A stretch of DNA of 64,000 nt from Streptomyces sp. Mut1 (GTDB lineage Bacteria > Actinomycetota > Actinomycetes > Streptomycetales > Streptomycetaceae). The stretch lies in contig NZ_CP120997.1 in assembly GCF_030719295.1 (NCBI RefSeq), positions 7,264,001-7,328,000 on the forward strand. Direction: 5' to 3'. This document shows positions 53,432 to 63,225 of the stretch, in pieces. Positions within the stretch are counted from its first letter, which is position 1; every line of letters starts with the position of its first letter. The position numbers were made by a program, and so were the translations under genes. The notes under the pieces are model-generated. The model had not been told where the DNA came from. It ran no database searches and was given only the letters and a program-made list of their open reading frames with translations.

Positions 53432-55201
53432 TCAGGACTGGGTGACGGAGAGGTCGTCGGCGTAGACCGTGCCCTGGCCGTACCAGCCGTGTACATAGAC
53501 CGTCACCGAGCCGCTCGCGCCCGTGGTGAAGGACACCGACTGCTTGGTGTAGCCGCTCGACAGGCCCCAGGTGCTCGCCGTCGCGCCGCCCCGGACACCG
53601 AGGTAGGCGTAGTTCCCCTGCACGTAACCCTGAAGCGTGTACGTGGTGTTGGGGGCGAGGGTGAGCGTCTGCGCGCACTCGCCGGTCTGCGAGGAGGTGG
53701 CCGCGACGGCCAGCGCGTGCGTACCGCCGTGGACCGGCGTGGAGACGACCGAGCCACCGGACTCACAGGTCCAGGGGCCCAGCGAACCCGTCTCGAAGTC
53801 GCCGTTGACCAGCGATCCCGTGCCGCCGCCCGGTCCGGGCACCGTCAGGGTGAACGCCGCCGAGTGGCTGAGCGTGCCGGCGGTGCCGGTCACCGTGACG
53901 GTGTACGTGCCCGGGGCGGCCGACGCCGAGGCGCTGAGCGTCAGCGTCGAGGAGCCGCCGGCCGTGACCGAGGTCGGGCTGAGCGTCGCGGTCACCCCGG
54001 CCGGGGCGCCGCTCGTGGTCAGCGCGACCGTCTTGGCGGCGCCGGAGGTCACCGCGGTCTTCACGGTCGCGGTGGCCGACTTGCCCGGCTCGACCGTCGC
54101 CGACGAGGGGGTGACGGCCACCGAGTAGTCGTCGGTCACGGGACCGCTGCCGCCGCTCGTGAACGGGGCGAAGGTGTGGCTGAAGTACCAGGTGTCCTGC
54201 GCGATGCCCGAGCAGGTGTCGCTCCCGCCGGTACCGGGGCAGCCGCCGTTGTCGCGCTGGAGCGCCCAGAACGACAGGGTGCCGACGCCCTTGGAGACGG
54301 CCCAGTCGTAGACGGTGGGCGCGTTGGCCGTGGTGAAGGTCTCGGCCGGTCCGTAGTCGTCGATGCCGGGCATCTCGATGATCCCCGTCATGCCCCACAG
54401 CTGGGCCTCGGTCTTCGACGGGTACAGCGAGGCCAGCTGGCCCTTCAGGCCGGTGATGGCCGTCTGGGTGTCCTGGGCCATGTCGTGCGAGGCGCCGTCG
54501 TAGTAGTCGAACGTCATGAGGTTCACGACGTCGACCTTCGCCCCGTTGGACACCGCGTTCCTCAGCACCGCGAGCCCGCTCTCGGCGAGGCCACGGGTGG
54601 TGGTGGGCAGGGTGTACGAGATCTGCAGTGGGCGCCCCTCGGCGGCGGCCCAGTCCTGGACCTTCTTGATCGCCTTGTTGCGGCGGTCGATCCCGGCGCT
54701 GTTGTCCAGCGAGTTGTCCTCGATGTCCATGTCGAGGCGGGACACGTCGTAGGTCGAGATGACCTTCTCGTACGCGGCGGCGATCGAGTCGACGTTCGTG
54801 CAGCTGTCGGCGATCTCGGTGCCGGTGTTGTCGGCGGTGTAGCCGCCGAAGGACGGGATCACATCGCCACCGCGCGAGCGGATCGTGGCGAAGTCGGCGC
54901 CGAACTCGGACTGGGTGATCGGCGTGCTCGAATCACCGTTCCAGTACGGCGTGCAGGAACCACGGTTGTCCGTCTGGATGAAGGCCATGGTCAGGTACTT
55001 GGCACCGGACGCCTGTGAGAGCGCGGCCGGGCTGTCCCCGTTCCACGCCTCGAAGTACGGCGCGAAGACATGCGCGGGCAGGGGAGTGGCGGCGGTGGTG
55101 GCGGCCTGCGCGCCGGCGCCCGATCCGAGGATCAGACCTGCGGACGCGACGGTGGTGGCCAAGGCGCTCAGGACGGCGCCGAGTGTTCTTGGACGTCTCA
55201 T
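53432..55201 (-). CDS. Secreted GH18 chitinase with Ig-like and carbohydrate-binding domains
   Basis: 589 aa. Signal peptide to about residue 33 (GAGAQAAT), GH18 domain (about 40-350) with IPSFGGYTAD and catalytic SRLDMDIED (DxxDxDxE form), LMTFDYYD and LSFWALQRD, an Ig-like domain of putative Ig/NEAT type (about 360-440; VEPGKSATATVKTAV), a Pro-Gly hinge, and a C-terminal beta-sandwich CBM-like domain (about 455-589; NGDFETGSLGPWTC). ATG at 55201 with GGGAG upstream. A DasR-type operator lies in its promoter. Confidence 0.93.
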   Translation of the reverse strand: MRRPRTLGAVLSALATTVASAGLILGSGAGAQAATTAATPLPAHVFAPYFEAWNGDSPAALSQASGAKYLTMAFIQTDNRGSCTPYWNGDSSTPITQSEFGADFATIRSRGGDVIPSFGGYTADNTGTEIADSCTNVDSIAAAYEKVISTYDVSRLDMDIEDNSLDNSAGIDRRNKAIKKVQDWAAAEGRPLQISYTLPTTTRGLAESGLAVLRNAVSNGAKVDVVNLMTFDYYDGASHDMAQDTQTAITGLKGQLASLYPSKTEAQLWGMTGIIEMPGIDDYGPAETFTTANAPTVYDWAVSKGVGTLSFWALQRDNGGCPGTGGSDTCSGIAQDTWYFSHTFAPFTSGGSGPVTDDYSVAVTPSSATVEPGKSATATVKTAVTSGAAKTVALTTSGAPAGVTATLSPTSVTAGGSSTLTLSASASAAPGTYTVTVTGTAGTLSHSAAFTLTVPGPGGGTGSLVNGDFETGSLGPWTCESGGSVVSTPVHGGTHALAVAATSSQTGECAQTLTLAPNTTYTLQGYVQGNYAYLGVRGGATASTWGLSSGYTKQSVSFTTGASGSVTVYVHGWYGQGTVYADDLSVTQS

Positions 55202-55254
55202 GGGGCAGCTCCCAGCGGGGTGGGACAACGGGCGGATTGCCGTGAGGCATGCCC

Positions 55255-55283
55255 ATGATTGGTCTGGACCAGATAACTGTCAA
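55255..55283 (-). promoter_or_regulatory. Chitinase promoter with DasR-type operator in the spacer
   Basis: Read on the minus strand: TTGACA (55283-55278), 17 nt, AATCAT (55260-55255). The operator is TGGTCCAGACCA on the minus strand (55271-55260), 11 of 12 with the dre consensus, located inside the spacer. Confidence 0.8.
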
Positions 55284-55366
55284 CGTTCTTTACTGTTTCA
55301 TGCCCAGTCGCTTGCCGGAGCCGACAACTCATGCGGCAAATAGGGGAGTTGGTGAGGATTGGGCGA

Positions 55367-57790
55367 TCAGCCCAGACGGAGCGCGGCCCGCAGGTACGGG
55401 GCCGTGCGACTCTCCTCGGACCGTGCCACCTCCGCCGGAGGACCCGCCGCCACGATCCGGCCGCCCCGGTCGCCGCCACCCGGCCCGAGGTCGATCACCC
55501 AGTCGGCGCCCGCGACCACGGCCATGTCGTGTTCCACGACCACCACGGTGCCGCCCGAGTCGACCAGCCCGTGCAACTGCCGCATCAGCACCTCGACATC
55601 GGCCGGATGCAGCCCCGTCGTCGGCTCGTCCAGCAGATACAGCGTGTGGCCCCGGCGGGCCCGCTGAAGCTCGGCCGCCAGCTTGATCCGCTGCGCCTCG
55701 CCGCCGGACAGCTCCGTCGCGGGCTGCCCGAGCCGCAGATAGCCGAGCCCCACGTCCAGCAGCGTGCCCAGGCTGCGCGCGGCGGCCGGGGTGTCCGCGA
55801 GGAAGTCCGCCGCCGCCTCCACCGTCAGATCGAGCACGGAGGCGATGTCCAGCCCCCGCAGCGTGACGTCGAGCGTGGCGGGGTTGTAGCGCGCGCCGTG
55901 ACAGTCCGGGCAGGGGGCGTACGTACTCGGCAGAAACAGCAGCTCCACCGAGACGAACCCCTCGCCCTGGCACGTCTCGCACCGCCCGCCCGGCACGTTG
56001 AACGAGAACCGCCCGGCCCGGTAGCCGCGCTCCCGGGCCAGGGGCGTCTGCGCGAACAGCTTGCGCACCACGTCGAAGAGCCCGGTGTACGTGGCCAGGT
56101 TGGACCGGGGCGTACGGCCGATCGGCCGCTGGTCGACCTGGACCAGCCGGTCCACCGCCTCCAGCCCCTCCGCCCGGACGCACCCCGTCACCGGCTGCTC
56201 CGGCTCCGACTCCTCGGCTCCGGCGGCCCGCCGGTCGGCCGCCGCGCCCGCCAGCACCTGCCCCACCAGCGTCGACTTGCCGGACCCGGACACCCCGGTG
56301 ACCGCCGTGAACACCCCGAGCGGGAAAGCCGCGTCCACCCCGCGCACGTTGTGCCGCTCCACCCCGTGCAGCCGCAGCCACCCCGAGGGCGCGCGCACCG
56401 CACGTACCGGGGCGGGGCCGTCGTCGAGGAGGAAGCGCCGGGTCGCGGACTCCGCGACGTCGGCGAGCCCGGCCGGCGGACCGCTGTGCAGCACCCGGCC
56501 GCCGTGCTCACCGGCCAGCGGACCCACATCCACCAGCCAGTCCGCCCGCCGCACCACGTCCATCTGGTGCTCCACCACGAAGACCGTGTTGCCCGCCTCC
56601 TTCAGCCGGCCCAGCACCGCGAGCAGCGACTCGGTGTCCGCCGGGTGCAGGCCCGCGGACGGCTCGTCCAGGACGTACACCACACCGAAGAGGCCCGACC
56701 GCAGCTGGGTCGCCAGCCGCAGCCGCTGGAGCTCGCCGGAGGAGAGCGTGGGAGCCGTGCGGTCCAGACTCAGGTAGCCGAGCCCGAGCTCGGTGACCGT
56801 CCCGATCCGGGCCAGCAGGTCCGCAGTCAGGACCCGGGCGGTCTCCCCACCGCCCGTCGCCGTGAGCACACCGGCGAGTTCGGTGAGCGCGAGGCCCGCC
56901 AGCTGCGCGATCGTACGGCCCGCGAAGGTCACCGCCAGGGCCTCCGGCCGCAGCCGGCTGCCCCCGCAGGCCGGGCAGGGCTCGCTGGTCAGGAAGCGCT
57001 CGGCCTTCGCCCGCAGGGTGGCGCTCCTGGAATCGGCGAAGGTGTGCATCACATAGCGGCGCGCGCTCATGTACGTGCCCTGGTAGGGGCGTTGGATGCG
57101 GCCCGCCTCGCGCACCGGATGCACGGTCACCACCGGCTGCTCGTCGGTGAACAGGATCCACTCCCGGTCGGCGGGATCGAGCGCGCGCCACGGCCGGTCC
57201 ACGTCGTAACCGAGGGCGTCCAGCACATCGCGCAGGTTCTTGCCCTGCCAGGCGCCCGGCCAGGCGGCGATCGCCCCGTCCCGGATCGACAGGTCCGGGT
57301 CCGGGACCAGCAGCTCCTCGCTGGTGCGGTGGACCCGTCCCAGGCCGTGGCATTCGGGGCAGGCGCCGGCGGCGGTGTTCGGGGAGAACGCGTCCGAGTC
57401 CAGCCGCTCCGCGCCCCTCGGATAGTCCCCGGCCCGGGAGAACAGCATCCGCAGCGAGTTGGACAGCGTCGTCACCGTACCCACGGAGGACCGCGCGCCG
57501 GGCGCCGACCTGCGCTGCTCCAGCGAGACGGCGGGCGGCAGTCCGGTGATCTCGCCGACCGCGGGCGCGCCGACCTGGTGGATCAGCCGCCTGGCGTACG
57601 GGGCGACGGACTCGAAGTAGCGGCGCTGGGCCTCCGCGTAGATCGTGCCGAAGGCGAGCGAGGACTTGCCGGAACCGGAGACCCCGGTGAAGACGGTCAG
57701 GGTGTCGCGGGGGATGTCGACGTCGACATCGCGCAGGTTGTGCTCGCGGGCGCCGCGGACCCGGACGTACGGATCGTGAGGGGAGGTCAT
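55367..57790 (-). CDS. UvrA2-like excinuclease ABC ATPase
   Basis: 807 aa with two ABC modules (Walker [11 protein letters not shown] and [10 protein letters not shown]; signature motifs [12 protein letters not shown] and [12 protein letters not shown]) and two zinc-finger Cys sets (CPEC...CPAC, CETC...CPDC). The protein lacks about 130 residues where UvrA has its UvrB-binding domain, as in class II UvrA2/DrrC-type proteins that give drug or damage tolerance. It is not the housekeeping UvrA. Confidence 0.92.
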   Translation of the reverse strand: MTSPHDPYVRVRGAREHNLRDVDVDIPRDTLTVFTGVSGSGKSSLAFGTIYAEAQRRYFESVAPYARRLIHQVGAPAVGEITGLPPAVSLEQRRSAPGARSSVGTVTTLSNSLRMLFSRAGDYPRGAERLDSDAFSPNTAAGACPECHGLGRVHRTSEELLVPDPDLSIRDGAIAAWPGAWQGKNLRDVLDALGYDVDRPWRALDPADREWILFTDEQPVVTVHPVREAGRIQRPYQGTYMSARRYVMHTFADSRSATLRAKAERFLTSEPCPACGGSRLRPEALAVTFAGRTIAQLAGLALTELAGVLTATGGGETARVLTADLLARIGTVTELGLGYLSLDRTAPTLSSGELQRLRLATQLRSGLFGVVYVLDEPSAGLHPADTESLLAVLGRLKEAGNTVFVVEHQMDVVRRADWLVDVGPLAGEHGGRVLHSGPPAGLADVAESATRRFLLDDGPAPVRAVRAPSGWLRLHGVERHNVRGVDAAFPLGVFTAVTGVSGSGKSTLVGQVLAGAAADRRAAGAEESEPEQPVTGCVRAEGLEAVDRLVQVDQRPIGRTPRSNLATYTGLFDVVRKLFAQTPLARERGYRAGRFSFNVPGGRCETCQGEGFVSVELLFLPSTYAPCPDCHGARYNPATLDVTLRGLDIASVLDLTVEAAADFLADTPAAARSLGTLLDVGLGYLRLGQPATELSGGEAQRIKLAAELQRARRGHTLYLLDEPTTGLHPADVEVLMRQLHGLVDSGGTVVVVEHDMAVVAGADWVIDLGPGGGDRGGRIVAAGPPAEVARSEESRTAPYLRAALRLG

Positions 57791-57888
57791 GGGGGAGGAG
57801 GTCTCCGTACGCTCGGTATCGAACTGTTCGTGCCGGCCGGTGCCGCGCCGGTTCGCCGGACACCGCGGCCCCTTGGTTTGCTGGCCGT

Positions 57889-58377
57889 ATGCGAAACGAC
57901 GCCCGGCCGCTGGCCGTATTCGATCTCGACGGTACGCTCGCCGACACCGCCCACCGCCGGCACTATCTGGAGGGCCGCCGCCGGGACTGGGCCGGCTTCT
58001 TCGCCGCCGCGGTGGACGACCCGCCGCTGGCCGAAGGCGTACGGCTGGCGCTGAGCAGTGCGCGGGAGTGCGAGGTCGTCTACCTCACCGGGCGGCCCGA
58101 GCGGTGCCGCAAGGACACCGTCGCCTGGCTGGCGCGGCAGGGGCTGCCCGAGGGTGCGCTGCACATGCGGCGCAACGACGACCGCCGGCCGGCCCGGCGG
58201 ACCAAGCTGGAGATCCTTCAGCGGCTCGGCCGCGACCGTACGGTGCGGATGCTGGTCGACGACGACGAGCTGGTCTGCGACGCCGCGGAGCTGGCCGGAA
58301 TCCGCGTGGTGCGCGCCCGGTGGACGCCGGCGTCACCCGCGCTGAAGGACGCACAGGAGCGCGAGGGCCGTACCTGA
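57889..58377 (+). CDS. HAD-superfamily phosphatase, polynucleotide-kinase-phosphatase-like
   Basis: 162 aa. Motif I FDLDGTLADT, motif II YLTGRPERCR, a Lys in TKLEIL, and motif IV VDDDELVCDAA form a full HAD active site with little or no cap domain. This resembles the 3'-phosphatase domain of Pnkp enzymes. RBS is weak. Substrate unknown; it is divergent from the UvrA2 gene. Confidence 0.8.
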   Translation: MRNDARPLAVFDLDGTLADTAHRRHYLEGRRRDWAGFFAAAVDDPPLAEGVRLALSSARECEVVYLTGRPERCRKDTVAWLARQGLPEGALHMRRNDDRRPARRTKLEILQRLGRDRTVRMLVDDDELVCDAAELAGIRVVRARWTPASPALKDAQEREGRT

Positions 58378-58428
58378 TCCGGCCAAGTGCGCCGCACCCG
58401 CCCGGTCGCCGTGCGCGCCCCGCTCGCG

Positions 58429-58644
58429 TCACTGCGGGTCATCGAGGCGGAAGCCCACCTTCAGGCCGACCTGGTAGTGCGCGATTCGGCCATCTTCGAT
58501 CTGTCCGCGCACCTGGGTGATCTCGAACCAGTCGAGATTGTGCAACGTTTCCGAGGCTCTTGCGACGCCGTTGCGGATGGCCTCGTCCACGCCCTCCTGG
58601 GAGGTTCCTACGATTTCAGTGACGCGATACGTGTGGTTTGACAT
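58429..58644 (-). CDS. Dodecin (flavin-binding)
   Basis: 71 aa, typical dodecin: VTEIVGTSQEGVDEAIRNGVARASETLHNLDWFEITQVRG with the conserved Trp that stacks on flavin and QVGLKVGFRL at the end. GGAGA precedes the ATG. It forms a 12-mer storing or sequestering riboflavin/FMN or lumichrome. Confidence 0.96.
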   Translation of the reverse strand: MSNHTYRVTEIVGTSQEGVDEAIRNGVARASETLHNLDWFEITQVRGQIEDGRIAHYQVGLKVGFRLDDPQ

Positions 58645-58732
58645 GGAATGTCTCCTCTCGCCCTTACCAAGGTGCCCTACCTCGGCCCGGTTCGCGAGGG
58701 GTCGCGGAGGTCCCGCATGTCCGGAACGGCCC

Positions 58733-58761
58733 TTGACCAAAGTATTGGTCCATACCAAAAT
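58733..58761 (+). promoter_or_regulatory. Promoter with overlapping dyads upstream of sugar-binding protein
   Basis: TTGACC (58733-58738), 17 nt, CAAAAT (58756-58761). GACCAA-AGTA-TTGGTC (58735-58750) is an exact dyad, and TTGGT-CCAT-ACCAA (58745-58758) overlaps it; the latter contains TGGTCCATACCA, 10 of 12 with the DasR consensus. Confidence 0.7.
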
Positions 58762-58846
58762 CCAGCCACGCCCGTGCGAGCGCAGCCCGCAGTCCCCCCA
58801 CACCGGGTCCGCAATTTCGTCCTGCCGTTCCGCAGAAGGTGACTCC

Positions 58847-60103
58847 GTGAAAAACCGCATGCTCGTCGGAGCTGTTGCCCTGATTTCCACTGTTGCGCTG
58901 GGCGGGTGCGGCATGATCCCGGGATCAGGCGGCTCCGGCAGCAAGAAGGTGACGATCTGGCTGATGAAGGACAGCGTGACCGCCGACTTCCTGGACCGCT
59001 TCAAGAAGTCGTACGAGGACGAGCACTCATCGGTCGAGCTGGAATTCAAGATCCAGGAATGGGGCGGCATCGGCCCGAAGGTTCTTGAGGCGCTGGGCGG
59101 AAAGGACACGCCCGATGTCATCGAGGTCGGCAACACCCAGGTCGCCCAGTACGCCGCGAGCGGCAACCTGCGCGACCTGACCCTGGAATCCATGCGTGAC
59201 CTGGGAAGCGAGGACTGGCTGCCCGGTCTCGCCGAGCCGGGGAGCATCGGCGGCGTCCAGTACGGAATCCCGTGGTACGCGGCCAACCGCGTGGTCATCT
59301 ACAACAAGGACCTCTTCGAGGACGCGGGCATCAAGAACCCGCCGAAGACGCGCGCCGAGTGGATCGAGGACAGCGAAAAACTCAACCACGACGGAAACCA
59401 GGGCATGTATCTGCCGGGGCAGAACTGGTATGTGCTGGCCGGGTTCATCTGGGACGAGGGCGGGCAACTCGCCTCCGACAAGGAAGGCGACTGGCAGGGC
59501 ACTCTCGACAGCCCCGCCGCGCTCAAGGGCATGGAGTTCTATTCGCAGCTCCAGGCGCTGGGCCAGGGCCCCAAGGACGCCGACGAGGAAAAGCCCCCGC
59601 AGGCGGATGTGTTCGCCGAGGGGAATGTCGCCCAGATCATCTCAACCCCCAGTACCGCGACGCTGATCGAGAAGACGAACCCCGAACTCAAGGGCAAACT
59701 GGGCTACTTCCCCATTCCGGGCAAGACCTCGAAGGCGCCCGGCTCGGTGTTCACCGGCGGCTCCGACCTGATCGTCCCGCAGAAGGCCGACCAGCGCAGC
59801 GCGGGGTACGAGGTGATCAAGGCGCTGGCCGGCGCCAAGTGGCAGGAGGAGCTGGCGAAGACCATGAGCTACGTGCCCAACAAGCCCTCCCTCGCCCATG
59901 TCATCGAGGGCGAGGAGAGCACCGCCGCGATGGCCGAGGGTGCCACGCAGGGCCACGCGACCCCGAACTCCTCGCAATGGGCGGCGGTCGAGGCCGACAA
60001 CCCGATCAAGCCCTACATGACGGCGGTCCTCCAGGGCGGGGACCTGCGGACCGAGGCGAAGGACGCCTCCGAGAAGATCACCGCGCTGCTCATCGGCAGC
60101 TGA
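58847..60103 (+). CDS. Orphan sugar ABC transporter substrate-binding lipoprotein
   Basis: 418 aa. Signal peptide with lipobox VALGGC, so it is membrane-anchored outside the cell. KVTIWLMKDS, IQEWGGIGPKVLEALGGKDTPDVIEVGNTQVAQYAA and GIPWYAANRVVIYN put it in the CUT1 binding-protein group that includes chitobiose/N-acetylglucosamine binders (DasA/NgcE-like). No permease or ATPase genes follow; it ends in its own terminator. It may serve an exporter-free role or share permeases encoded elsewhere, with MsiK-type ATPase. Confidence 0.92.
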   Translation: MKNRMLVGAVALISTVALGGCGMIPGSGGSGSKKVTIWLMKDSVTADFLDRFKKSYEDEHSSVELEFKIQEWGGIGPKVLEALGGKDTPDVIEVGNTQVAQYAASGNLRDLTLESMRDLGSEDWLPGLAEPGSIGGVQYGIPWYAANRVVIYNKDLFEDAGIKNPPKTRAEWIEDSEKLNHDGNQGMYLPGQNWYVLAGFIWDEGGQLASDKEGDWQGTLDSPAALKGMEFYSQLQALGQGPKDADEEKPPQADVFAEGNVAQIISTPSTATLIEKTNPELKGKLGYFPIPGKTSKAPGSVFTGGSDLIVPQKADQRSAGYEVIKALAGAKWQEELAKTMSYVPNKPSLAHVIEGEESTAAMAEGATQGHATPNSSQWAAVEADNPIKPYMTAVLQGGDLRTEAKDASEKITALLIGS

Positions 60104-60127
60104 CCGGGCCGGGCGAGCCGGCCGGCG

Positions 60128-60169
60128 GCGCGGGGCGGGACCGGGTGGACGACCGGTCCCGCCCCGCGC
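60128..60169. terminator. Hairpin between the binding protein and egtD
   Basis: GCGCGGGGCGGGACCGG (60128-60144) pairs exactly with CCGGTCCCGCCCCGCGC (60153-60169), 8-nt loop, between convergent genes. Confidence 0.9.
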
Positions 60170-60179
60170 CTCGCCCCGC

Positions 60180-61142
60180 TCAGTCCACCGTCGCCAGCGA
60201 CAGCGCGAACCTGTCCCCGGAATCCGTCCACCAGTGGGTCAGCCGCAGCCCCGCACCGGCCAGCTCACGGCGCACACCGTCCTCACGGAACTTCGCGGAC
60301 ACCTCCGTGCGCAGCTCCTCACCCGCGTCGAACGGCACCACCAGATCCAGCTGCGGGATCTTCACGGTCAGCGCCCGGCGGGCCCGCAGCCGCATCTCGA
60401 TCCACTCCTCGCGCGGATTCCACCGGGCCACATGCTCGAAGTCGTCCGGCGAGAAGTCCGCCCCCAGCTCCCGGTCGACGACCGACAGCACATTGCGGTT
60501 GAACGCGGCGGTCACCCCCGCCGCGTCGTCGTACGCCGCCACCAGCACCTCCTCGTCCTTCACGAGATCCGTGCCGAGGAGCAGCGCGTCACCGGGCGCC
60601 AGCAGCGAGCGCACCGACTCCAGGAACACCGCCCGCTCCCCGGGCAGCAGATTGCCGAGCGTGCCGCCCAGGAACGCCACCAGCCGGGGCCCGGGGGTGT
60701 CGGGCAGCGAGAGCCCGGCGGTGAAGTCGGCGATCAGCGCGTGCACCGACAGCTGCGGCCGCTCGGCCAGCAGGGCGTCCGCGGCGCCGCGCAGCGCGCT
60801 CTCACTGACGTCGACCGGCACGTAGGTGTCCAGGCCGGGCAGCGCGTCCAGCAGGAACCGGGTCTTCTCCGAGGAGCCCGAACCCAGCTCGACCAGGGTG
60901 CGGGCCCCGGACGCGGCGGCGATCTCGGCGGCCCGGCCGCTCAGGATCTCCCGCTCGGCACGCGTCGGGTAGTACTCGGGGAGCCGGGTGATCTCCTCGA
61001 ACAGCTCGCTGCCCCGGGCGTCGTAGAACCACTTGGGCGGCAGTGTCTTCGGCTGCCGGGTCAGGCCGTGCAGCACATCGGCGCGCAGCGCCGCGTCCGT
61101 CGCGTCCACCGGCAGGGTGCGGGTCAGCAGGAAGGGACTCAC
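60180..61142 (-). CDS. egtD: L-histidine N(alpha)-methyltransferase EgtD
   Basis: 320 aa. PPKWFYDARGSELFEEITRLPEYYPTRAE is the family signature, LVELGSGSSEKTR the SAM motif and LGGTLGNL follows. It trimethylates histidine to hercynine, the first step of ergothioneine synthesis. The GTG overlaps the egtC stop by 4 nt. Order egtA-B-C-D on the minus strand. Confidence 0.97.
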   Translation of the reverse strand: MSPFLLTRTLPVDATDAALRADVLHGLTRQPKTLPPKWFYDARGSELFEEITRLPEYYPTRAEREILSGRAAEIAAASGARTLVELGSGSSEKTRFLLDALPGLDTYVPVDVSESALRGAADALLAERPQLSVHALIADFTAGLSLPDTPGPRLVAFLGGTLGNLLPGERAVFLESVRSLLAPGDALLLGTDLVKDEEVLVAAYDDAAGVTAAFNRNVLSVVDRELGADFSPDDFEHVARWNPREEWIEMRLRARRALTVKIPQLDLVVPFDAGEELRTEVSAKFREDGVRRELAGAGLRLTHWWTDSGDRFALSLATVD

Positions 61143-61894
61143 GCGTGGGGCTCCTTCAGGGGGGTGAGCAGGACATCGGCACTGGTCGCGGTCAGCAGGG
61201 TGCGGTCGGGGACCTCGCACCAGCGCGGATCGTCGTCGTACGGCTCCGAGGCGACGACCGTGTGCCGGCCGGGCTCGGACAGATGCCACAGGGTGTCGCC
61301 CCAGGCGGTCGCCACGATGGTGCGGCCGTCGGTGAGCAGCAGGTTGAGCCGGGAGCCGGGGGCGGCCTCCGCGACCTCCAGGACGGTGTCCGCCACGGCC
61401 TGGGGGAGCGCGTCGCCCGCCGCGAGCCGGTGCCGCACCAGGGCCCACACCAGGGCGGAGTCGCTGCGGGCGGTGAGCCGCAGCAGCTCGGCCGGGGGCA
61501 GGGTGGCCGCCAGGGCCGCCGCCGAGCCGGGCCAGTCCTTCAGCGCCCCGTTGTGGCTGAACAGCACGTCGCCCGCGGCGAACGGCGCGGCCGCCGCCTC
61601 ACCGTCCGGGTCGGCCGCGGTCGCGTCCCGGACCGCGGCGAGCAGGGCGTGGCTGCGGACCACCCGGGCCAGATCGGCGAAGGTCTGGTCGCCCCACACG
61701 GGCCCCCGGCGGCGGTACCGGCCGGGAACGGGGTCGCCGTCCGCGTACCAGCCGACCCCGAAGCCGTCGGCGTTGACCGTCCCGTACCGTTGCCGGCGCG
61801 GCGCCCAGGACTGCCGCACCAGGGAGTGCGCCGGCCGCGTCAGCACCTCGCCCAGGGCCACCGGCTGCCCCAGGTAGGCGATATGGCGGCACAT
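61139..61894 (-). CDS. egtC: Gamma-glutamyl-hercynylcysteine sulfoxide hydrolase EgtC
   Basis: 251 aa class II glutamine amidotransferase fold. Begins MCRHIAYLG, exposing Cys2 as N-terminal nucleophile after Met removal; ADGFGVGWY and FSHNGAL are also conserved. Removes glutamate from the EgtB product. ATGA overlap with egtB upstream and GTGA with egtD downstream. Confidence 0.96.
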   Translation of the reverse strand: MCRHIAYLGQPVALGEVLTRPAHSLVRQSWAPRRQRYGTVNADGFGVGWYADGDPVPGRYRRRGPVWGDQTFADLARVVRSHALLAAVRDATAADPDGEAAAAPFAAGDVLFSHNGALKDWPGSAAALAATLPPAELLRLTARSDSALVWALVRHRLAAGDALPQAVADTVLEVAEAAPGSRLNLLLTDGRTIVATAWGDTLWHLSEPGRHTVVASEPYDDDPRWCEVPDRTLLTATSADVLLTPLKEPHA

Positions 61895-63225
61895 CAGAGG
61901 TCCCTCGCGGTCCGGAAACCGGAGAAGATCTGCCGCCTGACCGGCAGGTCCCAGTTGCGGAACGTACCCCGGCAGGCCACCGTGTCCACCGCGAACGAGC
62001 CGCCCCGCAGCACCTTGTGCCCGGGGCCGAAGAACACCTCCGAGTACTCGCGGTACGGGAACGGCGCGAACCCCGGATAGGGCAGGAAATCGCTCGCCGT
62101 CCACTCCCACACGTCACCGATCAGCTGCCCCGCCCCGCACGGCGCCCGCCCGGCCGGATACGCCCCCGCGGGCGCCGGCCGCAGATGGCGCTGACCGAGA
62201 TTGGCGTGGACCGGGGCCGGGTCCTCGTCGCCCCACGGATAGCGGCGGGAGCGTCCGGAAGTGGGGTCGTGCCGGGCCGCCTTCTCCCATTCCGCCTCCG
62301 TGGGCAGGCGGCGGCCCGCCCAGCGCGCGTACGCGTCGGCCTCGTACCAGCTCACGTGCAGGACCGGCTCGTCGCCCGGCACCGGCTCGGTCACCCCGAA
62401 GCGGCGGCGCAGCCACTGACCGGCCTCCCGGTGCCAGAACAGCGGGGCCTCCAGCGCGTGTTCGCGGACCATCGCCCAGCCCTCGGGCGCCCACCAGCGC
62501 CGCTCGCCGTATCCGCCGTCCTCGATGAACGCCCGGTAGGCGCCGCAGGTCACCGGGGCGGTGTCGATGTGGAAGCCGGGGACCTCCCGGCGGTGCGCGG
62601 GGCGCTCGTTGTCGAGCGCCCACGGTTCGGTCGACGTACCCATGGTGAACGGGCCCCCGGGCACCAGCACTTCGGCGGACAGCACCGGGGCGTCCACCGC
62701 GCGGGGCGGCTCGGGCGCCGTCAGCGCCACCGGCCCCGAACGCAGCTGATGGGTGATCAGCATCGTTTCGTCGTGCTGCTGTTCGTGCTGGGCGATCATC
62801 CCGAAGGCGAAGGCGGACCGCACCAGTGCGGCGCCCCCGTCGAGCGGAGTGGATTCGAGCACGTCCAGCGCCCTGCCGCGTACCTCCGAGGCGTACGAAC
62901 GGGCCTCGGACGGCGCCAGCAGCGGGAGCGAGGGACGGGTGGCACGCGGGTGCTCGAAGGCGTCGTACAGGCCGTCGATCTCCGGGCGCATCGCCTCCCG
63001 GCCCGCGACGCCGCGCAGCAGCCACAGCTCTTCCTGATTGCCGATGTGCGCGAGGTCCCACACCAGCGGGGACATCAACGGCGAGTGCTGAGCGGTCAGT
63101 TCGTGGTCGTCCACGCTGTCGGTGAGGAGCGTGGTGCGCTTGCGGGCGGTGAGCAGCGCGGCGAGAGCCCGCTCGCGCAGCGCCTCGGCGTCCCCGGTGT
63201 GCGGGGGAGCGGGGGATTCGGTCAT
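61894..63225 (-). CDS. egtB: Hercynine oxygenase EgtB (ergothioneine sulfoxide synthase)
   Basis: 443 aa. The DinB-like N-terminal domain carries the iron site: His in WDLAHIGNQEE and QHEQQHDET (HxxxHxE). The C-terminal FGE-sulfatase domain shows GGPFTMGTS, LPTEAEWEKAARH and VWEWTASDF. It couples hercynine to gamma-glutamylcysteine with O2. AAGGGGA lies 8 nt before the ATG, inside egtA. Confidence 0.97.
   Translation of the reverse strand: MTESPAPPHTGDAEALRERALAALLTARKRTTLLTDSVDDHELTAQHSPLMSPLVWDLAHIGNQEELWLLRGVAGREAMRPEIDGLYDAFEHPRATRPSLPLLAPSEARSYASEVRGRALDVLESTPLDGGAALVRSAFAFGMIAQHEQQHDETMLITHQLRSGPVALTAPEPPRAVDAPVLSAEVLVPGGPFTMGTSTEPWALDNERPAHRREVPGFHIDTAPVTCGAYRAFIEDGGYGERRWWAPEGWAMVREHALEAPLFWHREAGQWLRRRFGVTEPVPGDEPVLHVSWYEADAYARWAGRRLPTEAEWEKAARHDPTSGRSRRYPWGDEDPAPVHANLGQRHLRPAPAGAYPAGRAPCGAGQLIGDVWEWTASDFLPYPGFAPFPYREYSEVFFGPGHKVLRGGSFAVDTVACRGTFRNWDLPVRRQIFSGFRTARDL

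Noticed and set aside
55331..58054. 907-aa open frame opposite the UvrA2-like gene
   Set aside because: Arg/Gln/Leu-rich shadow composition and no recognisable domain; the minus-strand protein has two full ABC modules.
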